A stretch of 64,000 nucleotides of DNA from Shimia sp039969785 (GCF_039969785.1 NZ_JBDVNC010000016.1:186001-250000); one strand, 5' to 3'. Shown: positions 42,712 through 52,418, numbered from the stretch's first letter. Made by a program: numbers and translations. Notes: generated by a model from the letters alone, not told the origin.

Positions 42712-43589
42712 TGGCTGTGACCGAAGACATCCGCGCCAGCTCTGACACCTTGCTGAACGTCAAGCCACCCCGACGCCCCGCAAACATGGGACAGATCATC
42801 CGCTTTCTGCTGTTGTTTCTGGGCGGCATCCTGATGGTCATGCCCATCGCCTATATGTTTTCAACCTCGCTCAAATGGCCGCACGAGGTCTATAATCTGA
42901 AACTGATCCCCGACGAACCAACCATCGAAAACTATACTTATGTGCTGGAAGATGGCCGGTTCTTTGGATGGTTCTCAAATTCCATCGTGATCGCCACAGT
43001 CACCACAATCTCGAATGTGCTGTTTGACAGCCTTGTCGGCTACACCTTGTGCAAATTCCGTTTTCCCGGGCGCTACATCGTGTTCATCGCAATCCTGTCG
43101 ACGCTGATGATCCCGACCGAAATGCTGGTGATCCCTTGGTATTTGATGAGCCAACAGTTCGGCTGGCTCGACACCTATTGGGGCATCATGTTCCCGGGGT
43201 TAATGACCGCCTTTGGCACCTTCCTGATGAAGCAGTTCTTTGAAACCGTCCCCGACGATTTCATCGAGGCCGCCCGCATTGACGGTTTGAACGAACTGCA
43301 AATTTGGTGGACCGTCGCCATGCCGCTGGTCAAACCGGCGCTTGCTGCGCTGGCCATCTTTGTCTTCCTGGGCAACTGGACTGCCTTTATCTGGCCGCTG
43401 ATCGTTACGAACTCGGTGGAAATGTACACGTTGCCGGTTGGGCTTTCCTCCTTTGGTGACGAGGCTGACGTCGCATGGGAACTGATCATGACCGGCGCGG
43501 CCATCTCAACAATCCCCACGCTGATCGTGTTTCTGATCTTCCAGCGGTTCATTATCCGCGGTGTGGTTATGGCAGGGCTCAAAGGATGA
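42711..43589 (+). CDS. ABC sugar transporter permease
   Basis: A 292-residue MalG-like permease with TSLKWPHEVYNL after the first span and the EAA loop EAARIDGLNELQIWWTVAMP. It overlaps the following VOC gene start (ATGA). It forms the channel with the preceding gene product. Confidence 0.88.
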   Translation: MAVTEDIRASSDTLLNVKPPRRPANMGQIIRFLLLFLGGILMVMPIAYMFSTSLKWPHEVYNLKLIPDEPTIENYTYVLEDGRFFGWFSNSIVIATVTTISNVLFDSLVGYTLCKFRFPGRYIVFIAILSTLMIPTEMLVIPWYLMSQQFGWLDTYWGIMFPGLMTAFGTFLMKQFFETVPDDFIEAARIDGLNELQIWWTVAMPLVKPALAALAIFVFLGNWTAFIWPLIVTNSVEMYTLPVGLSSFGDEADVAWELIMTGAAISTIPTLIVFLIFQRFIIRGVVMAGLKG

Positions 43590-44020
43590 TCAAGGTCGAA
43601 GCTCTGGATCATGTACACCTTTATGCCGCCGATACCGACGCGGCCGCAGACTGGTACGGACGTGTTCTGGGTCTGCGTGTGCTGCCATCGTCGCGCCGCC
43701 TGAAGGATGGCAAATACATGGCCACCCCCGGCGGCCAGTATTGCGCCACGATCTTTGTCGGCAAACCGCCCTCGGACGGAGATCACACCACAGCTTTCCG
43801 TGTCTCAGGCCAGACCTTCATTCAGTTCGCCCAAACCCTGCCCCACCCAGACGTTATTGCCCGAAATGGAAGGCCGCTTCGGGTACAAGACGCCGAAGAC
43901 CATCAGCTGGCCTTTTCATTCTATTTTCAGGACCCTGATGGCAATCATCTGGAAGTCACCACCTATGACCACACGCCCGTGCGCGATTGGGTCACCTCCA
44001 ACAAACCGGGCACACCATGA
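43586..44020 (+). CDS. VOC-superfamily (glyoxalase/dioxygenase-like) protein
   Basis: A 144-residue single VOC fold: LDHVHLYAADTDAAADWYGR at the start and FYFQDPDGNHLEVTTYD near the end, giving likely metal ligands His10 and the late Glu. The start at 43586 overlaps the permease stop. Single-domain VOC proteins include glyoxalases, epimerases and resistance proteins. Placement between importer and lyase genes suggests it acts on the imported compound, but its reaction cannot be named. Confidence 0.78.
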   Translation: MIKVEALDHVHLYAADTDAAADWYGRVLGLRVLPSSRRLKDGKYMATPGGQYCATIFVGKPPSDGDHTTAFRVSGQTFIQFAQTLPHPDVIARNGRPLRVQDAEDHQLAFSFYFQDPDGNHLEVTTYDHTPVRDWVTSNKPGTP

Positions 44021-45501
44021 CCGACACGTCCAAATTCCCCGACCCGGTCTACCGGGACACTGTGTTGGCCCCGCTGTTTGAGGGCGTCAAAGCCCACTAT
44101 GCGGCAGGAATGGACCGGATCAATCAAGCCCATCTGGTCATGCTGGTCGAAACCGGCATCCTGTCTGACAAGGACGGCCAGAAAATCGCCGAGGCGCTCA
44201 GCCACATTCAGACCAACACCAATCTCGCTGCACTCTCCTATACAGGCGAACACGAAGACTATTTCTTCTGGGTCGAGGCCCAGCTCAAATCCCGCCTTGG
44301 TGATCTTGGCGGCGCGTTGCACACGGCCCGGTCGCGCAACGATATGGACCACACGCTTTTTAAAATGACGCTGCGCCAAAAAGCGTCCGACCTGATGGTT
44401 CAAGTGCTCGACCTAACGCGCGCGCTGACGGACAAGGCACAGGCCGAACGTGACACGCTGATCGTCGCCTACACCCACGGCCAACCGGCCCAGCCGTCGA
44501 CATTCGGGCATTACCTCTCTGCCGCCATCGAAGTGCTGCTGAACGACGCCACAAGGCTGGAGGCCGCCATGGATGGGCTGGATCATTGCCCCATGGGCGC
44601 GGCTGCGATCACCACGTCAGGCTTTCCCATCGACCGTACCCGTGTGGCTGACTTGCTGGGATTTGCCGGTCCAAAGCTTAACGCATATGGCTGTATCGCA
44701 TCGGTCGACTATGTCACCGGGCTTTACTCAGGCATGAAACTGATCTTCCTGCATCTGGGCCGCGTTATTCAGGACATGGCGTTTTGGTCCGCCTTTGAGG
44801 TTGGCCAGCTTTATGTGCCCAACGCCATGGTGCAGGTCTCTTCGATTATGCCGCAGAAACGTAATCCGGTGCCCATCGAACACCTGCGCCACCTTTCCTC
44901 GGTCACTGTCGGACGTTGTGACATGGTGGTGAATACAATGCACAACACCCCGTTCACCGACATGAACGACAGCGAGGGCGAGGTCCAGCAGGCCGGATAT
45001 GCCGCCTTCGATAGCGGTGCGCGCGTGCTGAGCCTGATGACCGCCTTGTTGCCCGCCTGTTCGATCAATCCAGACCGCGTAAAGATAACAACTGACGCGG
45101 CCTGTATCACCATCACCGAACTGGCCGATACGCTGGTACGTCAGGAAGGTCTCAGCTTTCGTGCCGCGCATGATGTCGCCTCGCGCACATCCCGCGCGGT
45201 GATCGAGACGGGGTTGGCGCTTGGTCAGGGCTACGCCGCCTTTGCCGGGGCGTTTCAGGCCGAGACCGGACGCCAGACCAATCTGAGCGCGGCGGAATTT
45301 TCGGATGCCACGGCCCCCGAAACCTTTGTCGCCCGTCGCGACCGCCCCGGCGGCCCGGCGCCAACAGCACTGGACGCAGCGCTTAAACAGTACCGACGCG
45401 ATACCGACGCAATACAGACGCAATACCGAACCCGAATTTCGCGCATTCAAGCGGCCGACACGGCACGCGACGCGGCCTTCAAATCCCTGTTGGAGACCTG
45501 A
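44017..45501 (+). CDS. Argininosuccinate-lyase-family C-N lyase of unknown substrate
   Basis: A 494-residue member of the aspartase/fumarase/ASL superfamily. Signatures are TARSRNDMDHT (ASL has GRSRND), THGQPAQPSTFGHY and SSIMPQKRNPVPIEH with the catalytic Ser loop. The superfamily eliminates fumarate or a related acid from an N-substituted amino acid. It is inside a sugar-import operon, has a C-terminal tail beyond typical ArgH, and no arginine genes are near, so a role in arginine synthesis is unlikely. Related non-ArgH lyases cleave N-substituted aspartates such as EDDS. Start at 44017 overlaps the VOC stop (ATGA). Confidence 0.75.
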   Translation: MTDTSKFPDPVYRDTVLAPLFEGVKAHYAAGMDRINQAHLVMLVETGILSDKDGQKIAEALSHIQTNTNLAALSYTGEHEDYFFWVEAQLKSRLGDLGGALHTARSRNDMDHTLFKMTLRQKASDLMVQVLDLTRALTDKAQAERDTLIVAYTHGQPAQPSTFGHYLSAAIEVLLNDATRLEAAMDGLDHCPMGAAAITTSGFPIDRTRVADLLGFAGPKLNAYGCIASVDYVTGLYSGMKLIFLHLGRVIQDMAFWSAFEVGQLYVPNAMVQVSSIMPQKRNPVPIEHLRHLSSVTVGRCDMVVNTMHNTPFTDMNDSEGEVQQAGYAAFDSGARVLSLMTALLPACSINPDRVKITTDAACITITELADTLVRQEGLSFRAAHDVASRTSRAVIETGLALGQGYAAFAGAFQAETGRQTNLSAAEFSDATAPETFVARRDRPGGPAPTALDAALKQYRRDTDAIQTQYRTRISRIQAADTARDAAFKSLLET

Positions 45502-45505
45502 CCCC

Positions 45506-46573
45506 TTGGCCAATCTAGCCCTCCGTGATCTCGTAAAAACATATGATAAAACCGAAGTGCTGCACGGTATCAACCTAGACGTTCAGGACGGTGAATTTGT
45601 TGTGTTCGTCGGACCGTCGGGGTGCGGAAAATCCACCACCCTGCGTCTGATTGCAGGGCTGGAAGAGGTCTCCTCTGGCACAGTCGAAATTGCAGGTCGG
45701 ACCGTCAATAATCTAGAACCAAAGCACCGCGATATCGCGATGGTGTTTCAGAACTACGCCATCTATCCCCATATGACTGTGCGCAAAAACATCGGGTTCG
45801 GGTTGCGCAGTTCATCTGCCACCAAGGCCGAAAAAGAACAGCGCATCGACGAGGTCGCCGCGCTTCTGAGCATGACCGATTTGCTGAATCGCAAGCCCAG
45901 CCAGCTGTCTGGTGGACAACGCCAACGGGTGGCGATTGGGCGCGCCATGGTGCGCGATCCGGCTGTGTTTCTCTTTGACGAACCTCTGTCCAATCTTGAC
46001 GCTCAACTGCGCACGCAAATGCGTCTTGAGATTAAGAAACTGCATCAGCGCGTCGGGTCTACCATCATTTTTGTCACCCACGATCAGGTCGAAGCCATGA
46101 CCATGGCCGATCGCATCGTGATCATGAAAGATGGGCATATTCAACAGGTTGGCACCCCATCCGAGGTGTATCACTCCCCGGCCAATACCTTTGTCGCGCA
46201 ATTTATCGGCGCGCCTTCCATGAACATGATCCCCGGCTCAGTTGTCGCCGGAGGCGTCGTTCAGCTCGACACCGGTGGGCGGGTGGATATGAAAACGTCC
46301 CTGCCTGAGGGTACACAAATCACACTGGGCGTCAGGCCCGAAGATTTCCTGCCCGACGCACCGGCGACGTTGCTCAAAGGCAAGGTCGCGGTCAGCGAAC
46401 CCCTGGGCCACGAGACGCTGATTTACGTCGAAACAGACGTCGGAGAATATGTGGCTAAGGCCGACGGGCGCACACCGCCTGCTGTTGGTCAGACCGTTGA
46501 ACTTGGCGCGCTGCCGGAAAACCTTCATCTGTTTGATGCGGCCACTGGCGCCGTGGTGAAATCCTCTGCATGA
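45506..46573 (+). CDS. ABC sugar transporter ATPase (TTG start)
   Basis: A 355-residue UgpC/MalK-type ATPase with Walker A GPSGCGKST at 36-44, LSGGQRQR, LFDEPLSNLD and VTHDQVEAMT. The conserved N terminus (MANLALRDLVKTYDK) requires a TTG start at 45506; GGAG is 10 bases upstream within the end of the lyase gene. The frame stays open upstream to 45305 but that part is antisense-like and unrelated. It energises the permeases at 41818-43589. Confidence 0.87.
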   Translation: MANLALRDLVKTYDKTEVLHGINLDVQDGEFVVFVGPSGCGKSTTLRLIAGLEEVSSGTVEIAGRTVNNLEPKHRDIAMVFQNYAIYPHMTVRKNIGFGLRSSSATKAEKEQRIDEVAALLSMTDLLNRKPSQLSGGQRQRVAIGRAMVRDPAVFLFDEPLSNLDAQLRTQMRLEIKKLHQRVGSTIIFVTHDQVEAMTMADRIVIMKDGHIQQVGTPSEVYHSPANTFVAQFIGAPSMNMIPGSVVAGGVVQLDTGGRVDMKTSLPEGTQITLGVRPEDFLPDAPATLLKGKVAVSEPLGHETLIYVETDVGEYVAKADGRTPPAVGQTVELGALPENLHLFDAATGAVVKSSA

Positions 46574-47442
46574 CCGCGCCCTCAACCATACTCTGCGTGG
46601 GTCGCCTCTATTGTGATCTGATCTTCACAGACCTGCCGCGCATGCCCACATTGGGCACCGAAGTTTTTGCAGGCGACGTTGGCCTGCACCCCGGCGGCGG
46701 CGCCCCCATCACTGCCGCTCACCTGTCGGCCCTTGGCCATCCGTCGGCGCTGGCATCGATCTTGCCCGCTCCACCCTTTGGCGAAATCGTGCGCCAAAGG
46801 CTGGAAAGAGAAAACGTAGATCTGAACCTCTGCCAGACAGCCAAACAAGATAGCAAACCCCAGGTGACAATGGCGCTTGTCCATCAGGGGGAACGGGCTT
46901 TTGTGTCCCATCGCGCGGGCCCTGCGCTACCTGAAATCCGTGCTGACGATCTGCGCGACAACGGAATTTGCCACATACATATTGGCGAAGCAACCACCCT
47001 GACAGATCACCCGAACCTCATTGATATTGCAAAGGATATCGGCGCGACGCTGTCCCTTGACTGCAGCTGGGATGATGACCTTAACGCCTCAAAACTGGCA
47101 CCACTTCTCAGAGAAGTAGACGTTTTTCTCCCCAATGAGGCTGAATTCCAGATGCTGAAGAAGCTTGGTCTAAAGGACCCATTCGGCAAATTAACTGTGG
47201 TGAAACAAGGGGCCGCGGGCGCAATGGCGTTCGGATCGCAGGGCAGAGTTTATCGCCCCGCAATCAAAACCGAAATCGTCGACACAACCGGTGCCGGAGA
47301 TGCGTTCAACGCCGGTTTTTTAAAGGCATGGACGGAAAACGCCGCACTTAACGATTGTGTGCTGGCGGGTAATCTGGCGGGAGCAAAAGCAACCACAATT
47401 CGCGGCGGAATGCCGTCATGTGCGCTGGAAAGTGCGGGATAG
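46570..47442 (+). CDS. PfkB-family carbohydrate kinase
   Basis: A 290-residue ribokinase-type kinase: GRLYCDLIFTDLP at the N terminus, HPGGGAPITAAHLSALG, and the catalytic DTTGAGDAFNAGF. It overlaps the ATPase stop (ATGA), so it is the last gene of the importer operon and presumably phosphorylates the released sugar. The exact sugar is unknown; it is not clearly a fructokinase or KDG kinase. Confidence 0.82.
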   Translation: MTAPSTILCVGRLYCDLIFTDLPRMPTLGTEVFAGDVGLHPGGGAPITAAHLSALGHPSALASILPAPPFGEIVRQRLERENVDLNLCQTAKQDSKPQVTMALVHQGERAFVSHRAGPALPEIRADDLRDNGICHIHIGEATTLTDHPNLIDIAKDIGATLSLDCSWDDDLNASKLAPLLREVDVFLPNEAEFQMLKKLGLKDPFGKLTVVKQGAAGAMAFGSQGRVYRPAIKTEIVDTTGAGDAFNAGFLKAWTENAALNDCVLAGNLAGAKATTIRGGMPSCALESAG

Positions 47443-47549
47443 CCACGCTCGGCTTGGCAAATGATCCCCGCTGATTAGCGACAAAAGTACAAGACCCCGC
47501 CCGAAAAAAGGCGAGAGCTTTCAACTATTCCAAATTCATTATTACCCGT

Positions 47550-48680
47550 TCAACGCAACAGCGCTGCCGCTTGATCCGGACCCAAAACATCAGGCCGTTC
47601 GCAAGTTGTGGTCATGGCGACCCAAGACCGGGTTTCCCCAGAAAGCAAGATCGACGTCATGACATCAACCGCATGCAGAGCCAGCTCCAGACTGCATCGA
47701 TGCGGCCGCCCTTCGCCGATGGCCAGGATCATGTCCGCCAGCCCGGCACACCGGTAGTTTGCCTGCTCACCGTTATCATGTGTTTCATTAGGAATACCAA
47801 AAGGATGGGCGCGCTCTGCGACAACTTGCATATCGCCGCCTTTGTCCGACACGCTCACGTCACCGCCAAAGAAATTTGGATCCGGCACATTCATGCTGCC
47901 TGCAGAACCATAAAGCTCCATATTTGGATGAGAGCTTGTCCAGACATCCCAGCTGGCACCAAAGGTAATGATCGCACCGTTTTCAAATTCGAGAAGCGCG
48001 TGAATATTGGTTGGCGTCTCAACCGGCACGGTTTCGCCATTTCGGGGACCGTTGGTGATCGTGCGCACAGGAAAGCTGGCTGAGGTCATCGCGCTAACGG
48101 CGCGGACCGGTCCAATCAACTGAATAAGATTGGTGATATAATATGGGCCGATGTCCAAAACCGGACCGGCTCCGGGGCGAAAGAAAAAGTCCGGGTTCGG
48201 GTGCCAGTGTTCCATGCCATGCGACATCACATGACAGGTGCCACCGATAATTTCGCCAATCTGCCCTTCGTCAATTGCAGCGCGCGCCAGTTGGTGCGCT
48301 CCGCCCAGAAACGTGTCCGGCGCTGAGCCAATACGCAAGCCGCGTGCGGTGGCCAGATCGCGCAGCGCCTTTCCTTCTTCCAGAGTCAACACAAATGGCT
48401 TTTCCGAATAGACATGCTTGCCCGCTTCCAAAACACGCCGCGACACGTCGTAGTGCACTTCCGGGATCGTGAGGTTAACGATTACGTCAATATCGTCGGC
48501 CGCCAGCAAACCGTCGACAGTTTCGGCACGCACCTTAAACTCTTCCGCCCGCGCGCGTGCCGTATCCATGTTGATGTCCGCCACCGCACGCATGTTCAGA
48601 CCCTGAAACATCGGGCCAAGCCGCAGATAGGCCGCCGAAATGTTGCCGCAGCCAATAATACCAATACCAAGTTCGCTCAT
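47550..48680 (-). CDS. Gfo/Idh/MocA-family oxidoreductase
   Basis: A 376-residue sugar dehydrogenase-type protein with GIGIIGCGNISAAYLRL at the N terminus, the YSEKPFVL motif, and the FRPGAGPVLDIGPYYITNLI segment in the catalytic domain. It is the last gene of an operon with a TIM-barrel isomerase and an ABC importer, so it likely oxidises the imported sugar at one carbon. The substrate is unknown. Confidence 0.82.
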   Translation of the reverse strand: MSELGIGIIGCGNISAAYLRLGPMFQGLNMRAVADINMDTARARAEEFKVRAETVDGLLAADDIDVIVNLTIPEVHYDVSRRVLEAGKHVYSEKPFVLTLEEGKALRDLATARGLRIGSAPDTFLGGAHQLARAAIDEGQIGEIIGGTCHVMSHGMEHWHPNPDFFFRPGAGPVLDIGPYYITNLIQLIGPVRAVSAMTSASFPVRTITNGPRNGETVPVETPTNIHALLEFENGAIITFGASWDVWTSSHPNMELYGSAGSMNVPDPNFFGGDVSVSDKGGDMQVVAERAHPFGIPNETHDNGEQANYRCAGLADMILAIGEGRPHRCSLELALHAVDVMTSILLSGETRSWVAMTTTCERPDVLGPDQAAALLR

Positions 48681-48687
48681 GACGCCC

Positions 48688-49431
48688 TCAAAAATCTGAA
48701 ACTGTTTTCAATGACCGCTCAGCGAAACGCTGATGATCATTGGGATTGTCATGCTCAACAACATAGCGTTTGACACCTGCCTTCTGCAAAGCAGCATGGA
48801 TCGGCGCCCAATCAACCGTGCCATGTCCGACATCCGCCCATCCGTCTTCGTCCAGATTTTCACCTTGCGGGGCAATGTCCTTGATGTGCGCGGCGTTAAT
48901 CTGCCCGGCGAACTTGCCAATTGCATCCAAAGGATCACCGCCGGCACGGATGACCCAGCCCAGATCAAGCTCAAGGCACAGATCAGGCGACGCCTCTGCG
49001 ATAACATTCAACGGCGTTATACCATTTCCCAGATCAACCAGCTCGAAATCATGATTGTGCCATCCAAAGGTCAACCCGGCGTCCTGAAGCGGCTTACCGG
49101 CCTCGACAAGCCGTGCCGCAAATGCCTGCCAGCCTGCAAGGTCTTCAGGGCGATCTTCCGCAGCGATATAGGGTGCGAAAATCGCTTCAAGCCCCAACCG
49201 CTTGGCCAAAGCAATTGGTCCGCTTGCGTCGCTCTCAAGTGTTTCAAGACCAAAATGCGCGGTTGTCATGCGCAAACCAGATGCGTCCAGGGCAGCCAAA
49301 ACCGGGTCTGGCGTTTCCAGAAGAGCGCCATACCCCTCGACCTGTGTATATCCGGCCCTGGAAACCATCGACATGGTTTCATCCAAAGGCCAATTGCGCG
49401 AACCGTAAAGCTGATAAGATATAGAAGTCAT
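48688..49431 (-). CDS. Sugar phosphate isomerase/epimerase (xylose-isomerase-like TIM barrel)
   Basis: A 247-residue TIM-barrel protein with GWHNHDFEL, LCLELDLGWVIRAGGDP and AAHIKDIAPQG, which carry the metal-binding residues of the IolE/hydroxypyruvate isomerase group. The start at 49431 (MTSISYQLYGSRNW) is chosen over an upstream in-frame codon; AGGA lies 12 bases before it. With the downstream Gfo/Idh protein it would isomerise or epimerise a keto-sugar intermediate. Confidence 0.8.
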   Translation of the reverse strand: MTSISYQLYGSRNWPLDETMSMVSRAGYTQVEGYGALLETPDPVLAALDASGLRMTTAHFGLETLESDASGPIALAKRLGLEAIFAPYIAAEDRPEDLAGWQAFAARLVEAGKPLQDAGLTFGWHNHDFELVDLGNGITPLNVIAEASPDLCLELDLGWVIRAGGDPLDAIGKFAGQINAAHIKDIAPQGENLDEDGWADVGHGTVDWAPIHAALQKAGVKRYVVEHDNPNDHQRFAERSLKTVSDF

Positions 49432-49459
49432 GATTAACAATCCTGATATTGTGTTCGGC

Positions 49460-50548
49460 TTACAGCCGCAGTTCGGTTGCGGAATCAAATAGCGACGCGC
49501 GGGAAGGGTCAATACCAATGGCCAGATTGTCACCGGCCTGAACCCTGGCGTTGCCTTCCATGCGAATCCGCATTTGATTGCCGTTTAGTGCCGCATAAAC
49601 CAGCGTGTCAGAGCCCATGGGTTCGACCAGTTCGACCGTTACCGAAGATTTGACTGGTGCCTTGCTGGCAAGTTCCCCTGTGATCAGATGCTCTGGGCGA
49701 ATGCCGATGGTGACCTCACCCGCATTGTCTTGGTTATCGGCAAATTCATACCCATCCATAGGCATCGTAATGCCGGCTGCCTCGACAGTGTTGCCTTTCA
49801 GGTGACCCTTGAAAAAGTTCATTGAAGGGCTGCCGATGAAATCTGCCACATAGAGGTTTTGGGGGCGGTTATATATTTCATCCGGCGTGCCAAGCTGCAT
49901 GATCTTTCCGCCTTTCATGATCGCAATCCGGTCGGCAAGTGTCATCGCCTCGACCTGATCATGCGTCACATAGATCATCGTGTTTTCCAGCCGTTGATGC
50001 AGCCGTTTCAGCTCTACCCGCAAATCTGTTCGCAGCTTGGCATCCAAATTTGACAGAGGTTCATCGAACAGGAAAACATCGACATCACGCACCAGCGCCC
50101 GCCCGATGGCAACACGCTGACGCTGTCCGCCAGACAATGCGGCTGGCTTGCGTTTCAGAAGAGGTTGAATTTGAAGAATATCTGCCGCGTTTGAAATCCG
50201 CCGGGCAATTTCATCTTTGGGCATGCGCGCATTTTTGAGCCCGAAGGACAGGTTTCCCTCGACCGTCATCTGCGGATAAAGCGCGTATGACTGGAAAACC
50301 ATGCCGATGCCGCGTTCGGATGGCTCTTTCCAGGTTACGTTTTGGTTGTTTATGAAAATCTGACCGTCGGTGATTTCCAACAGACCAGCGATACAGTTCA
50401 ACAAGGTTGACTTGCCACACCCCGAAGACCCCAGCAGGACGAGGAATTCGCCCTCCTTGATGTCGAGGTTCAGTTTCTGGAGAACTTTCACCTCTCCGAA
50501 ATGCAGGTCGAGATCGCGGATTTCGACGGAAGAATTGCTGTTGCTCAT
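49460..50548 (-). CDS. ABC sugar transporter ATPase
   Basis: A 362-residue UgpC-type ATPase: GSSGCGKST at 40-48, LSGGQRQR, LFDEPLSNLDAKL, YVTHDQVEAMT, then a C-terminal regulatory domain (GIRPEHL). It follows the permease gene after 4 bp and supplies energy to the importer encoded at 50553-53645. Confidence 0.9.
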   Translation of the reverse strand: MSNSNSSVEIRDLDLHFGEVKVLQKLNLDIKEGEFLVLLGSSGCGKSTLLNCIAGLLEITDGQIFINNQNVTWKEPSERGIGMVFQSYALYPQMTVEGNLSFGLKNARMPKDEIARRISNAADILQIQPLLKRKPAALSGGQRQRVAIGRALVRDVDVFLFDEPLSNLDAKLRTDLRVELKRLHQRLENTMIYVTHDQVEAMTLADRIAIMKGGKIMQLGTPDEIYNRPQNLYVADFIGSPSMNFFKGHLKGNTVEAAGITMPMDGYEFADNQDNAGEVTIGIRPEHLITGELASKAPVKSSVTVELVEPMGSDTLVYAALNGNQMRIRMEGNARVQAGDNLAIGIDPSRASLFDSATELRL

Positions 50549-50552
50549 TGGG

Positions 50553-51458
50553 TCAGCCTTTCACAGCGCCAGCGGCAATACCGCGTACGAAGAGTTTGCC
50601 TGAGACAAAGTAAATGGAGAGCGGCACAAGGCCAGTGATGATCGTTGCAGCCATGTTGACATTATATTCTCTCACACCCTGCGTTGTGTTGACGATATTG
50701 TTCAGCTGAACCGTCATTGGATAGGCATCCGGCCCGGTGTAAACGACGCCAAAAAGGAAGTCGTTCCAGATCCCGGTGACCTGCAAAATGACCGCAACTG
50801 TAAAAATCGGTACGGACATCGGCAGCATGATACGGAAATAGATGCCCCAAAACCCCGCGCCGTCCACGCGCGCCGCCTTGAACAGCTCTTCGGGCAGCGA
50901 GCTAAAGTAATTCCGGAACAAAAGTGTCAGGATCGGCATGCCAAACACGGAATGCACAAGCACCAACCCGCCAAGAGACCCGTAGAGACCAATCTCGCGC
51001 AGCATAATCACTATTGGATAGAGCATGACCTGATAAGGAATAAACGCGCCAAAGATCAGGATGGTGAAAAAGATATCGGCACCTTTGAAACGCCAGTTTG
51101 CCAGCGCGTAACCATTAACCGATGCAATCACGATCGAGATCAAAACCGACGGGATTGTGATTTTGACAGAATTCCAGAAACCGCTGCTCAGACCCTCACA
51201 AGTCAGGCCGGTGCAGGCCTCGGACCACGCCTTGACCCAAGGGGCAAACGTGATTTCCATGGGCGGCGAAAAAATGTTGCCCATGCGAATTTCGGGCATT
51301 CCCTTTAGCGACGTGACCACCATGACGTATAGCGGGATCGCATAGTAAATCGTGACGATCAGCAACGTGCCATAGAGAAAGATATTTTTGCGCGACAAAG
51401 CCTTTCCGGGTTTTGGGCCACGTGGTCCCTCAAGCATGGATGTTGAAACATCAACCAT
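50553..51458 (-). CDS. ABC sugar transporter permease
   Basis: A 301-residue MalG-like permease with VTSLKGMPEIRMGNI after the first span and the EAA-type loop KAARVDGAGFWGIYFRIMLP. The ATG at 51458 (MVDVSTSMLEG) has GGAGG 11 bases upstream and overlaps the preceding gene by 8 bp; the frame is open to 51506 without a start signal. Confidence 0.87.
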   Translation of the reverse strand: MVDVSTSMLEGPRGPKPGKALSRKNIFLYGTLLIVTIYYAIPLYVMVVTSLKGMPEIRMGNIFSPPMEITFAPWVKAWSEACTGLTCEGLSSGFWNSVKITIPSVLISIVIASVNGYALANWRFKGADIFFTILIFGAFIPYQVMLYPIVIMLREIGLYGSLGGLVLVHSVFGMPILTLLFRNYFSSLPEELFKAARVDGAGFWGIYFRIMLPMSVPIFTVAVILQVTGIWNDFLFGVVYTGPDAYPMTVQLNNIVNTTQGVREYNVNMAATIITGLVPLSIYFVSGKLFVRGIAAGAVKG

Positions 51459-52344
51459 TGCGTTTCGAGCCTCCGAATTCGAGAATTGCCCAGGGGATAA
51501 CGACAAGCGCCACGGTGAGAAGCATCATCGTTGAGGCCGCAAAGCCCTGACCCAGGTTGTTTGCCCTAAACATTGAATCGTAAACGTATTTGGCGGGCAC
51601 TTCGGTGGCGATACCCGGCCCGCCACCTGTTTGCGCAACGATCAGGTCGTAGAGTTTGACAATGCCAGTGACCACCAGGACCAGCGTGGTGACAAACACA
51701 GGGCGCATCATCGGAATGACAATCAAAAGATACGTCTTCCATGCCGGAATGCCGTCGACACGCGCGGCTTTCCATACCTCTTGATCGATGCCACGCAAGC
51801 CTGCGAGCATCAGAACCATTACCAACCCGCTGCCCTGCCATAAACCGGCGATCAGGACGCCAAAAATCGCAATGTCTGCAGAGTAAAGAGGGTCAAATGT
51901 AAAATTCTCCCATCCCAAACCACGCACGATATTCTGGACACCAAACTCTGGGTTCAAAATCCACTGCCAGACCAGACCGGTGACAACAAAACTCAAGGCG
52001 TAGGGATACAGAATGACCGTTCGTATGGTATTCTCAAACCGAATTTTTTGATCAATTAAGGCGGCCAGAATAAACCCGATCACAAAGACCAGCACCAGCA
52101 TACTCAGCCCGTAGATCGCGAGGTTCTCGATGGACACGAGCCATTTTTTAGTGCTCCAGAGACGTTCGTACTGATCCAGCCCAACCCATTTCAGTCGCGG
52201 AAGAAGCCCCGACTTGGTGAAACTGTAGACAACGGTCCAGACGGTGCCCCCAACAAAAACAAAGAGCGCAGTAACGATCATGGGGATCGAGGCGATCTTG
52301 GCGTTCATGTTTTGGAACAACTGGTTAGGGCGATGCGAAGCCAT
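51451..52344 (-). CDS. ABC sugar transporter permease
   Basis: A 297-residue MalF-like permease with six spans and EAA loop KAARVDGIPAWKTYLLIVIP. A start at 52344 is used; an ATG at 52308 is possible but has no ribosome-binding site. It follows a stem-loop that separates it from the binding-protein gene. Confidence 0.87.
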   Translation of the reverse strand: MASHRPNQLFQNMNAKIASIPMIVTALFVFVGGTVWTVVYSFTKSGLLPRLKWVGLDQYERLWSTKKWLVSIENLAIYGLSMLVLVFVIGFILAALIDQKIRFENTIRTVILYPYALSFVVTGLVWQWILNPEFGVQNIVRGLGWENFTFDPLYSADIAIFGVLIAGLWQGSGLVMVLMLAGLRGIDQEVWKAARVDGIPAWKTYLLIVIPMMRPVFVTTLVLVVTGIVKLYDLIVAQTGGGPGIATEVPAKYVYDSMFRANNLGQGFAASTMMLLTVALVVIPWAILEFGGSKRNG

Positions 52345-52377
52345 TGGCTTGTCCCATTTTCAGTTGAGTGAGATTAT

Positions 52378-52399
52378 CCGGCCCCCCGTAGGGAGCCGG
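52378..52399 (-). terminator. Hairpin between binding-protein and permease genes
   Basis: On the minus strand CCGGCTCCC pairs with GGGGGCCGG over a TACG loop (one G-T pair), 19 bp after the binding-protein stop. As in the polyol operon, it probably makes receptor mRNA more abundant than permease mRNA. Confidence 0.6.
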
Positions 52400-52418
52400 T
52401 TCGACCAGGAGGAGTCGA

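Noticed and set aside
44017..45501. Ordinary argininosuccinate lyase for arginine synthesis
   Set aside because: It is embedded in a sugar importer operon with overlapping starts and has an atypical tail; no arginine genes are present.
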